The notes beneath the pieces are model-generated. The model saw nothing but the letters and a program-made list of their open reading frames with translations, was not told the origin of the DNA and made no database searches. Shown piece by piece: positions 9,745 to 18,541 of a stretch of DNA of 64,000 nucleotides. The stretch covers positions 3,844,001-3,908,000 of the forward strand of contig NZ_CP059735.1 in assembly GCF_000948975.2 (NCBI RefSeq). The letters are read 5' to 3'. Source of the DNA: Thalassomonas actiniarum (GTDB taxonomy: Bacteria; Pseudomonadota; Gammaproteobacteria; Enterobacterales; Alteromonadaceae). Position numbers and translations under genes: made by a program. Each line of letters opens with the position of its first letter. The stretch's first letter is position 1.

Positions 9745-10319
9745 TCACACCTCCAAATGATTCATCTTACGAATTCTACTTTCACGATAACCAAGCCATT
9801 TAGATAATTGCCAATATCAGGCTAAGGCTTAATTAACCGCTATACAGCTCAAATCAGGACATTGGACCTATGCCTGAGCAAGCAAAAATAAGGAGTAATC
9901 CGCCAAAGCAAAGCTGTTGACAGAAAAATAAGAATAAAAACAAGCCTTTTGTATTAGTCATCACAAAAAGCAAACACGAAAAGGGATTTCCTTATGATGG
10001 GTAAAGTGCGGCGAACGGTTATCATCAAAGCCATATTCACCTCCACAGGTAAAAGCAAAAACTTCACAGGCCGGAGATATACCTGTTGCCCGATGCGAAT
10101 AAAAAACCTGCTCCTGGCCATGTTCAACTCACTTCGATCAAATATTGACGATAGTTAATAACGAAAATAGAAAACATCGCTTTAAGAAAAGCGGTGTTTT
10201 CTAGTATAGATAAAATAAGAATATTTTCCTGTTATAACAAAATTCTGCCCCGGGAATATTCTCCTGCGGCATAGGAAAATATTCACATTTTCGGATACTC
10301 GAAGCAGAGGCAGGAAGTG
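9745..10319. other. Intergenic stretch upstream of the chemoreceptor
   Basis: No convincing gene. It contains the chemoreceptor leader with its strong ribosome-binding site next to 9745 and the hairpin terminator at 10169-10204. A 62-codon minus frame at 10201-10389 overlaps the end of the SpmA/B-like gene and is not supported by any start signal or composition. Confidence 0.6.
10169..10204 (-). terminator. Hairpin terminator (possibly bidirectional) after the SpmA/B-like gene
   Basis: Imperfect stem AGAAAACACCGCTTT / AAGCGATGTTTTCT with a short loop, T-rich on both sides. It lies about 115 bases past the stop at 10320. Confidence 0.6.
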
Positions 10320-11549
10320 CTAGCCAAAAAACCAGTAACAAACCGACATAGCGGCAAGGATGCCGCCAAGGTCGGCAATTAATCCGCAACTGACGGCGTG
10401 GCGGCTGTGCCTTATCCCGACCGAGCCAAAATAAACCGCCAGGACATAAAAGGTCGTCTCGGTCGAGCCCTGAATAATTGAAGCTAAGCGCCCGGCAAAA
10501 GAGTCTGCGCCAAAATTATTCATGGTTTCAACCATCATAGCCCGGGCCCCCGAGCCGCTTAAAGGTTTCATAAAGGCCGTCGGCAAGGCATCAACAAAGC
10601 GGCTATCAAAGCCCAGACCGTTAACTAAGCTGCGGATAACATCAACAATAAGATCCAGGGCGCCGCTGGCCCTGAATACGCCAATTGCACATAACATCGC
10701 CAGCAAATAGGGGATCAACTTGATACTGACTTCAAAGCCCTGCTTGGCACCGCTGATAAAGCTGTCATAGACATTAATACCACGCTTCATAGCCACCAGC
10801 ATAAAAAGCACTAAAGTGGACAGGATCAGTAAATTGCCCAGCAAGGAAGATTGCGCAGCCAATGCCTGCGAACCTAAGCCGGCAAAATAAACCGCCAGCG
10901 CAGCAATCAGGGCCATGGCGCAAGACAAATAAACGAGCACCACCCGATTAACCAAGGAAATTCGTTGTACAAAAGCCACCGCCATTAAGCCGGTCATGGT
11001 TGAAGCAAAGGTTGCCAGCAAGATAGGCACAAACACATCCGTCGGGTTTACCGCTCCCTGTTGGGCCCGGTAAACAAAAACCGACACGGGGAAAAGGGTC
11101 ACCGAGGAGGTATTAAGCACCATAAATAAAATCTGTGCATTGCTGGCGGTATCTTTTTTGGGGTTAAGTTGCTGCAAATCCTGCATAGCCTTTAACCCTA
11201 AAGGGGTTGCCGCATTATCCAGGCCTAAAAAATTTGCCGACAGGTTCATGGTCATCGACCCCATAGCCGGGTGTCCTTTGGGAACTTCCGGCATTAAACG
11301 GCTAAACAAGGGAGAAATCCATTCGGCTAATTTCGCCACAATTCCGCCATGTTCGGCGATCTTCATCATGCCCAGCCAAAAACTGAGAATACCGATCAAA
11401 CCGATGGCGATTTCCACCGTCAACTTGGCCATATCAAAAATAGCATTGATAATTTGTTCAAATACCAAGGCATTCCCAGCAAAAAGCCATTGATAAAGAG
11501 CTGAAATAAAAGCGATAAGAAAAAAGCTGATCCAGATCCGGTTTAGCAC
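10320..11549 (-). CDS. SpmA-SpmB-like fused nucleoside-recognition (Gate) membrane protein
   Basis: Multi-pass inner-membrane protein of the nucleoside-recognition/Gate family. Two such domains are fused: the first half corresponds to SpmA (MSANFLGLDNAATPLGLKAM-like stretch at mid-first half, NTSSVTLFPVSV) and the second to SpmB (GAKQGFEVSIKLIPYLLAML, PTAFMKPLSGSGARAM, IQGSTETTFYVLAVYFG). In spore formers the separate proteins affect spore core dehydration; in gammaproteobacteria the transport role is unknown. The open frame extends to 11735, but the proposed start is the GTG at 11549, which gives the usual family beginning (V/M-LNRIWISFFLIAFISA) and has AGGTAA upstream. The ATG at 11588 is an alternative. 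Confidence 0.85.
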   Translation of the reverse strand: MLNRIWISFFLIAFISALYQWLFAGNALVFEQIINAIFDMAKLTVEIAIGLIGILSFWLGMMKIAEHGGIVAKLAEWISPLFSRLMPEVPKGHPAMGSMTMNLSANFLGLDNAATPLGLKAMQDLQQLNPKKDTASNAQILFMVLNTSSVTLFPVSVFVYRAQQGAVNPTDVFVPILLATFASTMTGLMAVAFVQRISLVNRVVLVYLSCAMALIAALAVYFAGLGSQALAAQSSLLGNLLILSTLVLFMLVAMKRGINVYDSFISGAKQGFEVSIKLIPYLLAMLCAIGVFRASGALDLIVDVIRSLVNGLGFDSRFVDALPTAFMKPLSGSGARAMMVETMNNFGADSFAGRLASIIQGSTETTFYVLAVYFGSVGIRHSRHAVSCGLIADLGGILAAMSVCYWFFG

Positions 11550-11805
11550 AAACAAAGTTACCTGTGATGACGTCAGGCAAATGATCATGCCATATCTGAT
11601 GTAGACTGCCCAGTAAAAAACACTTGCCAAACATGTGGATAACAAGTGGATTAAACGTAGATATCCAGATAAAAGCTTGTTGATAACACCTGAAAACGGA
11701 TAAGAAAACCTTATCATCAAACCGAGGGAAAACAATAAGTTAAGAACAATAAAAAATATAAACGAAATTTATTTGCAATAAGTTCGCAATACTTTAGGTT
11801 TCCAC

Positions 11806-11928
11806 TACACTTAATTTTACCGGATCATTTAATATCTTTTGTTGATACAAGTTTATTAGCGCAAGGCTCAACCCCATTGAGCCATTACCCTGAGCCCGAA
11901 ACTGATATGGTTTCGGGCCATTTTTTAT
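11806..11928 (+). ncRNA. Candidate intergenic small RNA ending in a strong terminator
   Basis: On the plus strand, where no protein gene is found, there is a -10-like TACACT (11806-11811) with TTCGCA 17 bases before it, then a hairpin GGCTCAA/TTGAGCC (11865-11871/11877-11883), then a 9-bp perfect stem GCCCGAAAC/GTTTCGGGC (11894-11902/11910-11918) followed by CA and six T. This is the layout of a roughly 110-nt small RNA. The T-run is on the plus side only, so it cannot be the terminator of tatD. The promoter is weak by eye, and I do not recognise an RNA family. Confidence 0.4.
11894..11926 (+). terminator. Rho-independent terminator on the plus strand between tatD and spmAB
   Basis: Perfect 9-bp stem with 7-base loop and a T6 tract at 11921-11926. 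No plus-strand gene lies upstream to explain it; see the small-RNA candidate. Confidence 0.75.
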
Positions 11929-11951
11929 CTGCCTTTTTATGGCGGCAGTGA

Positions 11952-12719
11952 TTAAAGGGAAAAAAGACGCTTATAGTTTTCACTCGATAACCGGGCAATT
12001 TCTTCTACCGACTGGCCGCGGATACTGGCCAGATGTTTTGCCACTTCTACTACATATGCCGGCTGGTTTTGTTTGCCTCTGTGGGGTACAGGCGCCAGGT
12101 AGGGGGCATCGGTTTCAATAAGGAATTTATCATCCGGCACTTTTTTCGCAACATCCCTAAGGGCACTGGCATTTCTAAACGTCACTATGCCGGAAAAAGA
12201 GATATAAAAACCCATTGCCATCGCCTGCTCCGCCATTTCCCAGCTTTCGGTAAAGCAATGTAATATGCCTCCTACTTGTTCGGCCTGCTCTTCCCTTAAA
12301 ATGGTTAAGGTGTCTTCACGGGCATCCCGGGTATGGATGATCAGGGGTTTCGCTATTTTTCTCGCCACCCGAATATGTTTTCTAAAGGCATCAAGTTGTA
12401 ATGCCTTGGTCTCTGGCGCATAAAAATAATCAAGACCGGTTTCCCCGACGGCAATGACCCGCTCATGCTGCGCTAATGCCAGTAACTCTTGTTCATCAAT
12501 TGCTTCTTCCTGGTTCAGGGGATGTGCGCCGCAGGACAAACGCACATTGGCATAATCCCGGGTTTTTTCGACCATAGCAGGAAAGTCTTTCAGGGTGACA
12601 CTGACACATAAAAGCTCATTAACCTGAGCTTGCTCAGCAGCTTTAACGACATTGTCCAGGTTATTGTCAAATTCAGCCAGATCCAAACGATCTAAGTGAC
12701 AATGAGAATCAATAAACAA
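11952..12719 (-). CDS. ycfH: TatD-family metal-dependent hydrolase (YcfH)
   Basis: Cytoplasmic TatD-like deoxyribonuclease family member of 255 residues. Metal-binding signature residues are in order: DSHCHLD at the N terminus, GETGLDYF at about residue 92, IIHTRDA, LHCF, and ETDAPYLAP near residue 205. E. coli YcfH sits in the same tmk-holB-ycfH cluster, which supports this assignment over TatD itself. It lies 62 bases downstream of pilZ and ends the cluster. The physiological substrate is not settled for YcfH; D-aminoacyl-tRNA deacylase and DNase activities are reported for relatives. Confidence 0.93.
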   Translation of the reverse strand: MFIDSHCHLDRLDLAEFDNNLDNVVKAAEQAQVNELLCVSVTLKDFPAMVEKTRDYANVRLSCGAHPLNQEEAIDEQELLALAQHERVIAVGETGLDYFYAPETKALQLDAFRKHIRVARKIAKPLIIHTRDAREDTLTILREEQAEQVGGILHCFTESWEMAEQAMAMGFYISFSGIVTFRNASALRDVAKKVPDDKFLIETDAPYLAPVPHRGKQNQPAYVVEVAKHLASIRGQSVEEIARLSSENYKRLFSL

Positions 12720-12781
12720 AAATATTCCCCTTCAGTGAATAAATTAAGAAATAAAAAATGGATGTAAGCCGACAGAAAAAC

Positions 12782-13108
12782 TTACATGGTTAAGGTGGGC
12801 TCGGACGAATTCAAGTGACGCCCCAGGACTTTTTCAATCTGGTTGCGTAAATTATCAGGATCTTCGATAAAACTGATCCCTATCCCGGGAGGTGTGCCGT
12901 TTTGGGCCCCTACCGGCGTTATCCAGCAAACTTTTCCTTTTACCTGCGAACTCTCCAGTGAGTCCGGTAAGGCCACTTCAAGCATGATATCGGCCCCCAA
13001 TTCATAGGCCTCCGTGGTACGGACAAACAAACCGCCGGCTTTTAAAAACGGCATATAGGCCAGGTACAAGTCTTTGTCATTAACAAACTCTAAACTTATC
13101 TCTGTCAT
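12782..13108 (-). CDS. pilZ: PilZ-domain type IV pilus protein
   Basis: A 108-residue single-domain PilZ protein of the canonical type IV pilus assembly type, found between holB and tatD in Pseudomonas, Shewanella and relatives. It has the core PGIGISFIEDP and GGLFVRTTEAYELGADIMLEV segments but lacks the RxxxR and D/NxSxxG signature that binds c-di-GMP, like true PilZ of Pseudomonas, which instead contacts PilB and FimX. It begins 10 bases after the holB stop, so it is cotranscribed with it. Confidence 0.92.
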   Translation of the reverse strand: MTEISLEFVNDKDLYLAYMPFLKAGGLFVRTTEAYELGADIMLEVALPDSLESSQVKGKVCWITPVGAQNGTPPGIGISFIEDPDNLRNQIEKVLGRHLNSSEPTLTM

Positions 13109-13118
13109 ATCAGCCTTC

Positions 13119-14111
13119 TTATTTATCTAGCCTGGTCTCAATATCGACCAGCAGTTTTTCACTCAAGTAAGCAGCATTTACCTGTACCATAGACTTTAGC
13201 TGTTTAATACAGCCAACAACAAGCTGATAAATTTGCCAAATCGTCTCGCTATCGGGAAGCTGCCCTATTGCATCGCCCGGTGCAGCTCCTGTGGCAGCAC
13301 TTTTTCCCTCTGCGGTGACGAGTTTGACCCTCAGTGCAGACCAGCTAAGCCAATTATATTGACTCCTGGCCATAGTCACAAGCATATACTCCAGCCAGCG
13401 AAAAGCATAAGTATTTTCATTTAACAAGGCCAGTAACGCCCCCCGGTTTTGCCTTTTAATGATAAAATCGAGTAAACGAGCCGTAAATTGCCGAAACTGT
13501 TCGTGAACCTGCTCATCGGTCAGCTCAGGCAACTGGCTGACATTAGCAAAAAGATTCTCTTGTGTCTGTCCCCGGTTAAGGCTTTCAAGCAGAGCCTGCC
13601 CCGATAAAGGCCTGATGTCGTATAAGCGGCAGCGACTGGTAATGGTAGGTAATAACATATCCAGATCGTCTGAAACCAAAATCAGTACACAGGATAACCC
13701 CGGTTCTTCCAGCGTTTTTAATAAGGCATTGGCGGCCGCTGTGGTCATTTTCTCCGCCATAGGCAGCAAAACTATTTTATTTTTGCCTAAATGCGCAGTT
13801 GTTTCGACAAAAGCACTGATGCGCCTGATATCATCGACGCCGATATTTTTCGAGTCACTGGTCACGCTAAGAAAATCAGGGTAACTGCCCTGATGGTAAA
13901 GGCGGCAGGCTTTACAGCTATTACAGGGCGATAAAATGCCCTGGTCATTATTTTTTTGTACTTGGCGACACAAAACCACCTGCACCAACCAGTTTGCCAA
14001 AGATAATTTCCCCGCACCGGCAACACCCGCCAGCAAGATGGCATGGGCTAACCTACCCTGTGCCAACTGTTGTGACAATAATTTCTGATGCTGTACTAAC
14101 CAGGTTTGCAT
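13119..14111 (-). CDS. holB: DNA polymerase III subunit delta'
   Basis: Clamp-loader subunit acting with delta and gamma/tau to load the beta clamp. It has 330 residues. The N-terminal AAA+ module shows a P-loop-like GVAGAGKLSLA (about residue 30), a zinc cluster of cysteines (CRQVQ ... CNSCKAC, about residues 48-70), KIVLLPMAEKMTTAAANALLKTLEEP and the sensor-1 region LILVSDDLDMLLPTITSRCR. The C-terminal collar domain is less conserved. Its ATG overlaps the tmk stop by one base (TAATG), and pilZ follows after 10 bases. Confidence 0.95.
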   Translation of the reverse strand: MQTWLVQHQKLLSQQLAQGRLAHAILLAGVAGAGKLSLANWLVQVVLCRQVQKNNDQGILSPCNSCKACRLYHQGSYPDFLSVTSDSKNIGVDDIRRISAFVETTAHLGKNKIVLLPMAEKMTTAAANALLKTLEEPGLSCVLILVSDDLDMLLPTITSRCRLYDIRPLSGQALLESLNRGQTQENLFANVSQLPELTDEQVHEQFRQFTARLLDFIIKRQNRGALLALLNENTYAFRWLEYMLVTMARSQYNWLSWSALRVKLVTAEGKSAATGAAPGDAIGQLPDSETIWQIYQLVVGCIKQLKSMVQVNAAYLSEKLLVDIETRLDK

Positions 14112-14743
14112 TAAGCATTTTCCTGCAGGTAGTTGCCAATAACAGTCGCAATATGCTGATGCACCTTCGCCATACTCTGGCTGGCATCGACGGTTTGAAT
14201 GCTGCTGTCACCGCTTACCAGTTCAAGGTACTTGTCATGTACCCGAGTGAAAAAATCAAACTTTTCCTGCTCGATACGATCAAGGGTTCCCCTGGCCTGG
14301 GCGCGGGATAAGCCGAGTTTGGGGTCGATATCCAGATAGAGAGTCAGGTCCGGGGTAAAGCCTTTGAGGGTGACATCGGCAATCGCCTGGATCACTTTAT
14401 CATCAAATTGCCTGCCGCCTCCCTGGTAGGCACGGGAAGACAAATCATGGCGATCACCTATAACCCACTGGCCGCGTTCAAGGGCGGGCAAAATGCGGTT
14501 TTCCAATAACTGGCTGCGGCTGGCATACATTAATAACAGCTCGGTTTCCTGGGTTAACGTTTCCTCATGTTCGGCAGATTTAACCATGTCACGCAACGAT
14601 TCCGCCAGTGGAGTACCGCCGGGCTCGCGAGTATTGATAAAATCAATCTTGTACTGCTTAAGCAGCTCTTCAATAACCGTTATCGCCGATGATTTTCCTG
14701 CACCTTCCATGCCTTCGACGACAATAAATTTTCCACGCTTCAT
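14111..14743 (-). CDS. tmk: Thymidylate kinase
   Basis: Phosphorylates dTMP to dTDP with ATP in the cytoplasm. The 210-residue product has the P-loop VEGMEGAGKSS at residues 8-18, the NTREPGG substrate motif, the DRHDLSSRAYQGGGRQ block and a LID region with RAQARG, so the enterobacterial-type (type II) enzyme is intact. It overlaps holB by one base downstream. Upstream, 139 bases containing hairpins separate it from mltG. Confidence 0.97.
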   Translation of the reverse strand: MKRGKFIVVEGMEGAGKSSAITVIEELLKQYKIDFINTREPGGTPLAESLRDMVKSAEHEETLTQETELLLMYASRSQLLENRILPALERGQWVIGDRHDLSSRAYQGGGRQFDDKVIQAIADVTLKGFTPDLTLYLDIDPKLGLSRAQARGTLDRIEQEKFDFFTRVHDKYLELVSGDSSIQTVDASQSMAKVHQHIATVIGNYLQENA

Positions 14744-14810
14744 TTACTTCTTACCTAACTTAGCATGAGCAACGAAACACACCGGCTTCGCTCAACTCTT
14801 TAAAAATTTC

Positions 14811-14835
14811 AGCCCCGGCTTTCCTGTCCGGGGAA
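14811..14835 (-). terminator. Possible weak terminator or attenuator between mltG and tmk
   Basis: On the minus strand a CCCCGG/CCGGGG stem is followed by a short AAATTTTT tract; a second GGGTTT/AAACCC pair lies just upstream. The T-run is poor, so partial termination or RNA processing is as likely as full termination. Confidence 0.35.
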
Positions 14836-14882
14836 ACCCGAATGGGAAACAGAGGGTTTCTTGATCTTGCAGCCCCTAGCAA

Positions 14883-15881
14883 TCAGTGTTTTCCCAACTG
14901 ATAGCGGCTAACCGCGCGGTTATGCTGCGCCAGCGTTTTTGAAAAGACATGAAAGCCATCGCCTTTGCTGACAAAATAAAAATAATCGCTGCTTGCCGGA
15001 TTTAATGCCGCCTTGAGTGAGGTATAACCCGGCATGGCGATCGGCGTTGGCGGCAGCCCGTTAATACGGTAGGTATTATAGGCGGTTTTCTCCCGCAAAT
15101 GGGAGCGTTTTATATCTCCCTTATATCTTTCCCCCAGACCATAGATCACAGTAGGGTCGGTTTGCAAACGCATGCCCTTGTGCAGGCGGTTAATAAACAC
15201 AGAGGCGATCAGCGGCTGCTCCGCCAACTGGCGGGTTTCTTTTTCAATAATCGATGCCATGATCAACGCCTGATAAGGCGAGCGATAAGGTAAATTCTCA
15301 GCTCTTTGTCGCCATAACTCATCCAGGGTATTGCGCATTTTCTTATGTGCCCGCGCCAGGATCACCAAATCTGAGGTTCCCGAGGTATAGGCATAGGTTT
15401 CCGGGAAAAACCAGCCTTCGGGATTTTCAGCCTCCAGCGACAATTGTGCTGCAATTTGTTTTAGCGAAAGCCCAGTTAAGCTCTGCTTTAACCTTGGCTG
15501 TTTGGCCAAGAGTTCAAGCCACTGCTTGAAAGTGGAGCCTTCGATAAAAGTGACGCTAAACTGATGCTCTTTGCCCTGTACCAAACGGTGGACCAATGCC
15601 AGCGAACTCATGCCCGCCTCGACCTGGTAGGTACCCGCCTTAAGCCCGGCAAGCGAGGGATGCAAACGGATATAATTGCGAAGGTAAAACCGGGTATCCA
15701 GCCAGCCTTTTTTAACCAGCAAGCGGGAAAAAGAACCGGCATGGGTACCGGGTTTAACCGTCAGTAAGGTATCTTCTGCCAAAACCAGGGGCTGCCTGAC
15801 CTGATATTCAATTAAGGCGTAAGCCAAAGCCAGCATCAGTAATAAGGGACATAGCAGGAATAAAAGAATTTTTTTGATCAC
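14883..15881 (-). CDS. mltG: Endolytic murein transglycosylase MltG
   Basis: Inner-membrane lytic transglycosylase that cleaves nascent glycan strands and is thought to set their length. The product has 332 residues: one N-terminal membrane anchor (about residues 5-25), a LysM-like region, then the YceG fold with the catalytic glutamate in MASIIEKETRQ (about residue 219) and IASVFINRLHKGMRLQTDPTVIYGLG. The start is GTG: the GTG overlaps the pabC stop as GTGA (15881-15878). The pabC-mltG-tmk-holB order matches other gammaproteobacteria. Confidence 0.95.
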   Translation of the reverse strand: MIKKILLFLLCPLLLMLALAYALIEYQVRQPLVLAEDTLLTVKPGTHAGSFSRLLVKKGWLDTRFYLRNYIRLHPSLAGLKAGTYQVEAGMSSLALVHRLVQGKEHQFSVTFIEGSTFKQWLELLAKQPRLKQSLTGLSLKQIAAQLSLEAENPEGWFFPETYAYTSGTSDLVILARAHKKMRNTLDELWRQRAENLPYRSPYQALIMASIIEKETRQLAEQPLIASVFINRLHKGMRLQTDPTVIYGLGERYKGDIKRSHLREKTAYNTYRINGLPPTPIAMPGYTSLKAALNPASSDYFYFVSKGDGFHVFSKTLAQHNRAVSRYQLGKH

Positions 15882-16669
15882 GAAAAACTACTCTCAAGGG
15901 TCAATACCCGGGAGATATCAAGCTCACGGCAATTAAATACCCGCACCGGCACGACTCCCATCACCGTATTACAGATAAACATGGCATCAATATCATCAAG
16001 CGCCGACAAGCCCGCCTTTACTATCTCTACCTGACCAAGTTTTGCCAGCATAGCAGCCCGGGCCAAACCTTCGACCCCGCTATCACTAAGCTCAGGGGTA
16101 AACCAGTGCCCGTTTTGTTGCCAAAAAACATTTGAACAACTGGTTTCAACAATTTCATCCCTGAGATTCATCACTAAGAGATCGTCTTCCTCACACTGAT
16201 CCAGCTCCTGACGGATAAGCACCTGCTCCAGGCGGTTTAAATGTTTAATCCCTGCCAGCATGGGGTTTAAGCCCAGTTTTTGCTCGGCTATACCTAGAGT
16301 GATCCCCTGACGCGCCCATAAAGCATAATGCTCAGGAAAGGCATGTACCTGGATGATCACACCAGGTTCCCCGGTGCCAAGACGTGAATAACCCCGTCCG
16401 CCCTGTCCGGCGGTAATGATCACTTTCATCACCGCCTTTTGAAATTGAGCAGCAATTTGCTTAAGTTCATCACCCAGAGTTACCCAGTCAGGTGGTGTTA
16501 TCTGCAGCTTACTGCAGCCGAGCTTAAGCCTTAAAAGATGTTCGCTACACAGCTCAAGGCAGCCAGTGTTAATTGTTCCCGTGGTAAAAATGCCGTCACC
16601 ATAGGCAAATCCCCTGTCGCTGACTGACAAAACATTGGTCTGCTGGCCGTTGACCTGACAATAAAGCAT
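15878..16669 (-). CDS. pabC: Aminodeoxychorismate lyase
   Basis: PLP-dependent fold-type IV enzyme that releases pyruvate from 4-amino-4-deoxychorismate to give p-aminobenzoate for folate synthesis. It has 263 residues. The PLP lysine is in GIKHLNRLEQVL, and SDRGFAYGDGIFTT near residue 18 and ETSCSNVFW near residue 172 are family hallmarks. It overlaps mltG by four bases. A strong terminator lies between it and fabF upstream, so the pabC promoter is probably in the 90-base gap. Confidence 0.94.
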   Translation of the reverse strand: MLYCQVNGQQTNVLSVSDRGFAYGDGIFTTGTINTGCLELCSEHLLRLKLGCSKLQITPPDWVTLGDELKQIAAQFQKAVMKVIITAGQGGRGYSRLGTGEPGVIIQVHAFPEHYALWARQGITLGIAEQKLGLNPMLAGIKHLNRLEQVLIRQELDQCEEDDLLVMNLRDEIVETSCSNVFWQQNGHWFTPELSDSGVEGLARAAMLAKLGQVEIVKAGLSALDDIDAMFICNTVMGVVPVRVFNCRELDISRVLTLESSFS

Positions 16670-16691
16670 ATAAATGGAATACCAAGATAAT

Positions 16692-16726
16692 AAAAAAGCC
16701 TGAATACTGCACTAGTATTCAGGCTT
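16692..16726 (-). terminator. Strong rho-independent terminator after fabF
   Basis: Perfect 13-bp stem AAGCCTGAATACT/AGTATTCAGGCTT with 5-base loop, followed on the minus strand by six T. Confidence 0.9.
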
Positions 16727-16759
16727 AAGCTGATGACTTCAAGTCAATTTATTGATTAA

Positions 16760-17992
16760 TTAAACTTTCTTAAAGATCAATGAACCGTTGGTGCCGCCAA
16801 AGCCGAACGAGTTGCATAAAACATAATCTAAATTAACATCGCGCGCGGTATGGGCAATATAATCAAGATCACAACCTTCGCCCGGATTATCCAGGTTGAT
16901 GGTAGGAGGTACAGCATTATGCATCAGCGACTGGACAGAGAAAATGGCTTCCACCGCACCGGCGGCGCCCAATAAATGCCCGGTCATGGATTTGGTCGAG
17001 CCGACCATGAGCTTATAAGCATGTTCGCCAAAAACCGATTTTACCGCATTGCTTTCTGCGATATCGCCGGCCGGCGTCGACGTACCATGGGCATTGATAT
17101 AACCGATTTTCGATTTATCCAGCCTGGCATCCTTAATGGCATTTGACATGGCAAGCGCTGCGCCTTCGCCGTCCGCCGGCGGCGACGTCATATGATAGGC
17201 GTCGCCGCTCATGCCAAAACCAACTAATTCGGCGTAAATTGTCGCGCCGCGCGCCTTGGCATGCTCATATTCTTCCAGCACCATCACACCCGCGCCGTCT
17301 CCGAGGACGAAACCGTCTCTGTCTTTATCCCAGGGACGTGAAGCAATTTGCGGGTTTTCATTACGGGTGGACATGGCGCGTGCGGCACCAAAGCCCCCCA
17401 TACCTAAAGTGGTAGAAGCTTTTTCTGCGCCACCGGCCACCATGGCATCGGCATCGCCATAAGCGATCATACGGGCGGCATGGCCGATATTATGCACGCC
17501 GCTGGTACAGGCGGTAACGATTGAGATATTCGGGCCTTTTAAACCGAACATAATCGACAAGTGGCCGGAAATCATATTGATAATAGTGGAAGGCACAAAA
17601 AACGGCGATAATTTGCGCGGGCTGGTTTTAAGCATTTTTTCGTGATTTTCTTCGATTAAACCTAAACCACCTATGCCAGAACCAACAGCAACCCCGATAC
17701 GGGAAGCATTTTCCTCATTAATTTCCAGGCCGGAATTTTTTACAGCCTGCACCCCAGCAGCAACACCATACTGAATAAAAAGATCCATTTTTTTGGCATC
17801 TTTTTTTGCCATATAATCCTGGGCATCAAAGCCCTTAACCAAACCGGCAAAACGGGTTGGATATTCCGAGGTGTCAAAATGCTCAATAGAACCGATACCG
17901 CTTTTGCCAAGCAGTAAATTTTGCCAAGTCGTTTCTGGAGAATTGCCTAAAGGGCTAAGCATTCCAAGACCGGTAACTACAACACGTCGCAT
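16760..17992 (-). CDS. fabF: 3-oxoacyl-ACP synthase II
   Basis: Condensing enzyme of fatty acid elongation, needed for cis-vaccenate formation and temperature response. The 410 residues include the catalytic cysteine in [14 protein letters not shown] (about residue 162), and the two histidines in [11 protein letters not shown] and [12 protein letters not shown], and the C-terminal NSFGFGGTN. Length and motifs are standard. It lies 138 bases past acpP with a hairpin terminator and a second inverted repeat between them, as in many gammaproteobacteria where acpP is made in excess over fabF. Confidence 0.97.
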   Translation of the reverse strand: MRRVVVTGLGMLSPLGNSPETTWQNLLLGKSGIGSIEHFDTSEYPTRFAGLVKGFDAQDYMAKKDAKKMDLFIQYGVAAGVQAVKNSGLEINEENASRIGVAVGSGIGGLGLIEENHEKMLKTSPRKLSPFFVPSTIINMISGHLSIMFGLKGPNISIVTACTSGVHNIGHAARMIAYGDADAMVAGGAEKASTTLGMGGFGAARAMSTRNENPQIASRPWDKDRDGFVLGDGAGVMVLEEYEHAKARGATIYAELVGFGMSGDAYHMTSPPADGEGAALAMSNAIKDARLDKSKIGYINAHGTSTPAGDIAESNAVKSVFGEHAYKLMVGSTKSMTGHLLGAAGAVEAIFSVQSLMHNAVPPTINLDNPGEGCDLDYIAHTARDVNLDYVLCNSFGFGGTNGSLIFKKV

Positions 17993-18037
17993 AGGATGAG
18001 TTGCCTCCGATAGAATTGAATAACGGGATGGAGATCT

Positions 18038-18062
18038 ATGCTTTACCCTCAGGGTAAAGCAT
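18038..18062. repeat. Perfect 11-bp inverted repeat in the acpP-fabF gap
   Basis: ATGCTTTACCC/GGGTAAAGCAT with a 3-base spacer. It has no T-run on the minus strand, so it is not a simple terminator for acpP; it could be an RNA processing or stability hairpin in the fabF leader, or an operator. Confidence 0.5.
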
Positions 18063-18072
18063 ATAAAATTTT

Positions 18073-18123
18073 GAAAATAAAACCCGGTCGAGCACCTGTT
18101 TACAGGGCTGGAATCGCCGGGTT
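18073..18123 (-). terminator. Terminator after acpP
   Basis: Outer stem AACCCGG/CCGGGTT enclosing an inner CCTGT/ACAGG stem, followed on the minus strand by TTTATTTT. It lies directly behind the acpP stop and probably lets only part of the transcripts reach fabF. Confidence 0.6.
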
Positions 18124-18130
18124 ATTCACA

Positions 18131-18364
18131 TTACTGGTTTGCAGTAACGTAGTCGATGGCAGCTTGAACTGTAGTGATTTTTTCAGCTTCTTCATCAGGA
18201 ATTTCTGTGTCGAATTCTTCTTCTAACGCCATTACTAACTCAACTGTGTCAAGTGAGTCGGCGCCTAAATCATCAACGAAAGATGATTCAGTTTTTACTT
18301 CTGCTTCACTCACACCCAGTTGTTCAACAGTTATTTTTTTTACGCGTTCTTCGATTGTACTCAT
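18131..18364 (-). CDS. acpP: Acyl carrier protein
   Basis: Carrier of growing acyl chains in fatty acid synthesis. It has 77 residues and is strongly acidic, with the phosphopantetheine serine in the canonical [18 protein letters not shown] motif. The open frame continues upstream to 18436, but the start at 18364 is chosen because it gives the invariant [12 protein letters not shown] terminus and has a strong ribosome-binding site AAAGGAAGAAAA right before it. Confidence 0.98.
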   Translation of the reverse strand: MSTIEERVKKITVEQLGVSEAEVKTESSFVDDLGADSLDTVELVMALEEEFDTEIPDEEAEKITTVQAAIDYVTANQ

Positions 18365-18541
18365 TTTTCTTCCTTTGCTAGAAAATGCAATTTTACAAAT
18401 TGCGTGTAGTGTATTCGGCAACAGCGCCCCATGCAAGCATCTAATTTACTTTTTATGCTGGTCTAACCTGTTGCCTGTCTTATATTTATACTTATTTTAT
18501 GTTGAGAGCAAGCGTTAAAGACAAGCCCTTAAATAAAATAA

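Noticed and set aside
10201-10389. 62-codon minus frame next to the SpmA/B-like gene
   Set aside because: Overlaps the end of a conserved gene in another frame and a terminator; no ribosome-binding site.
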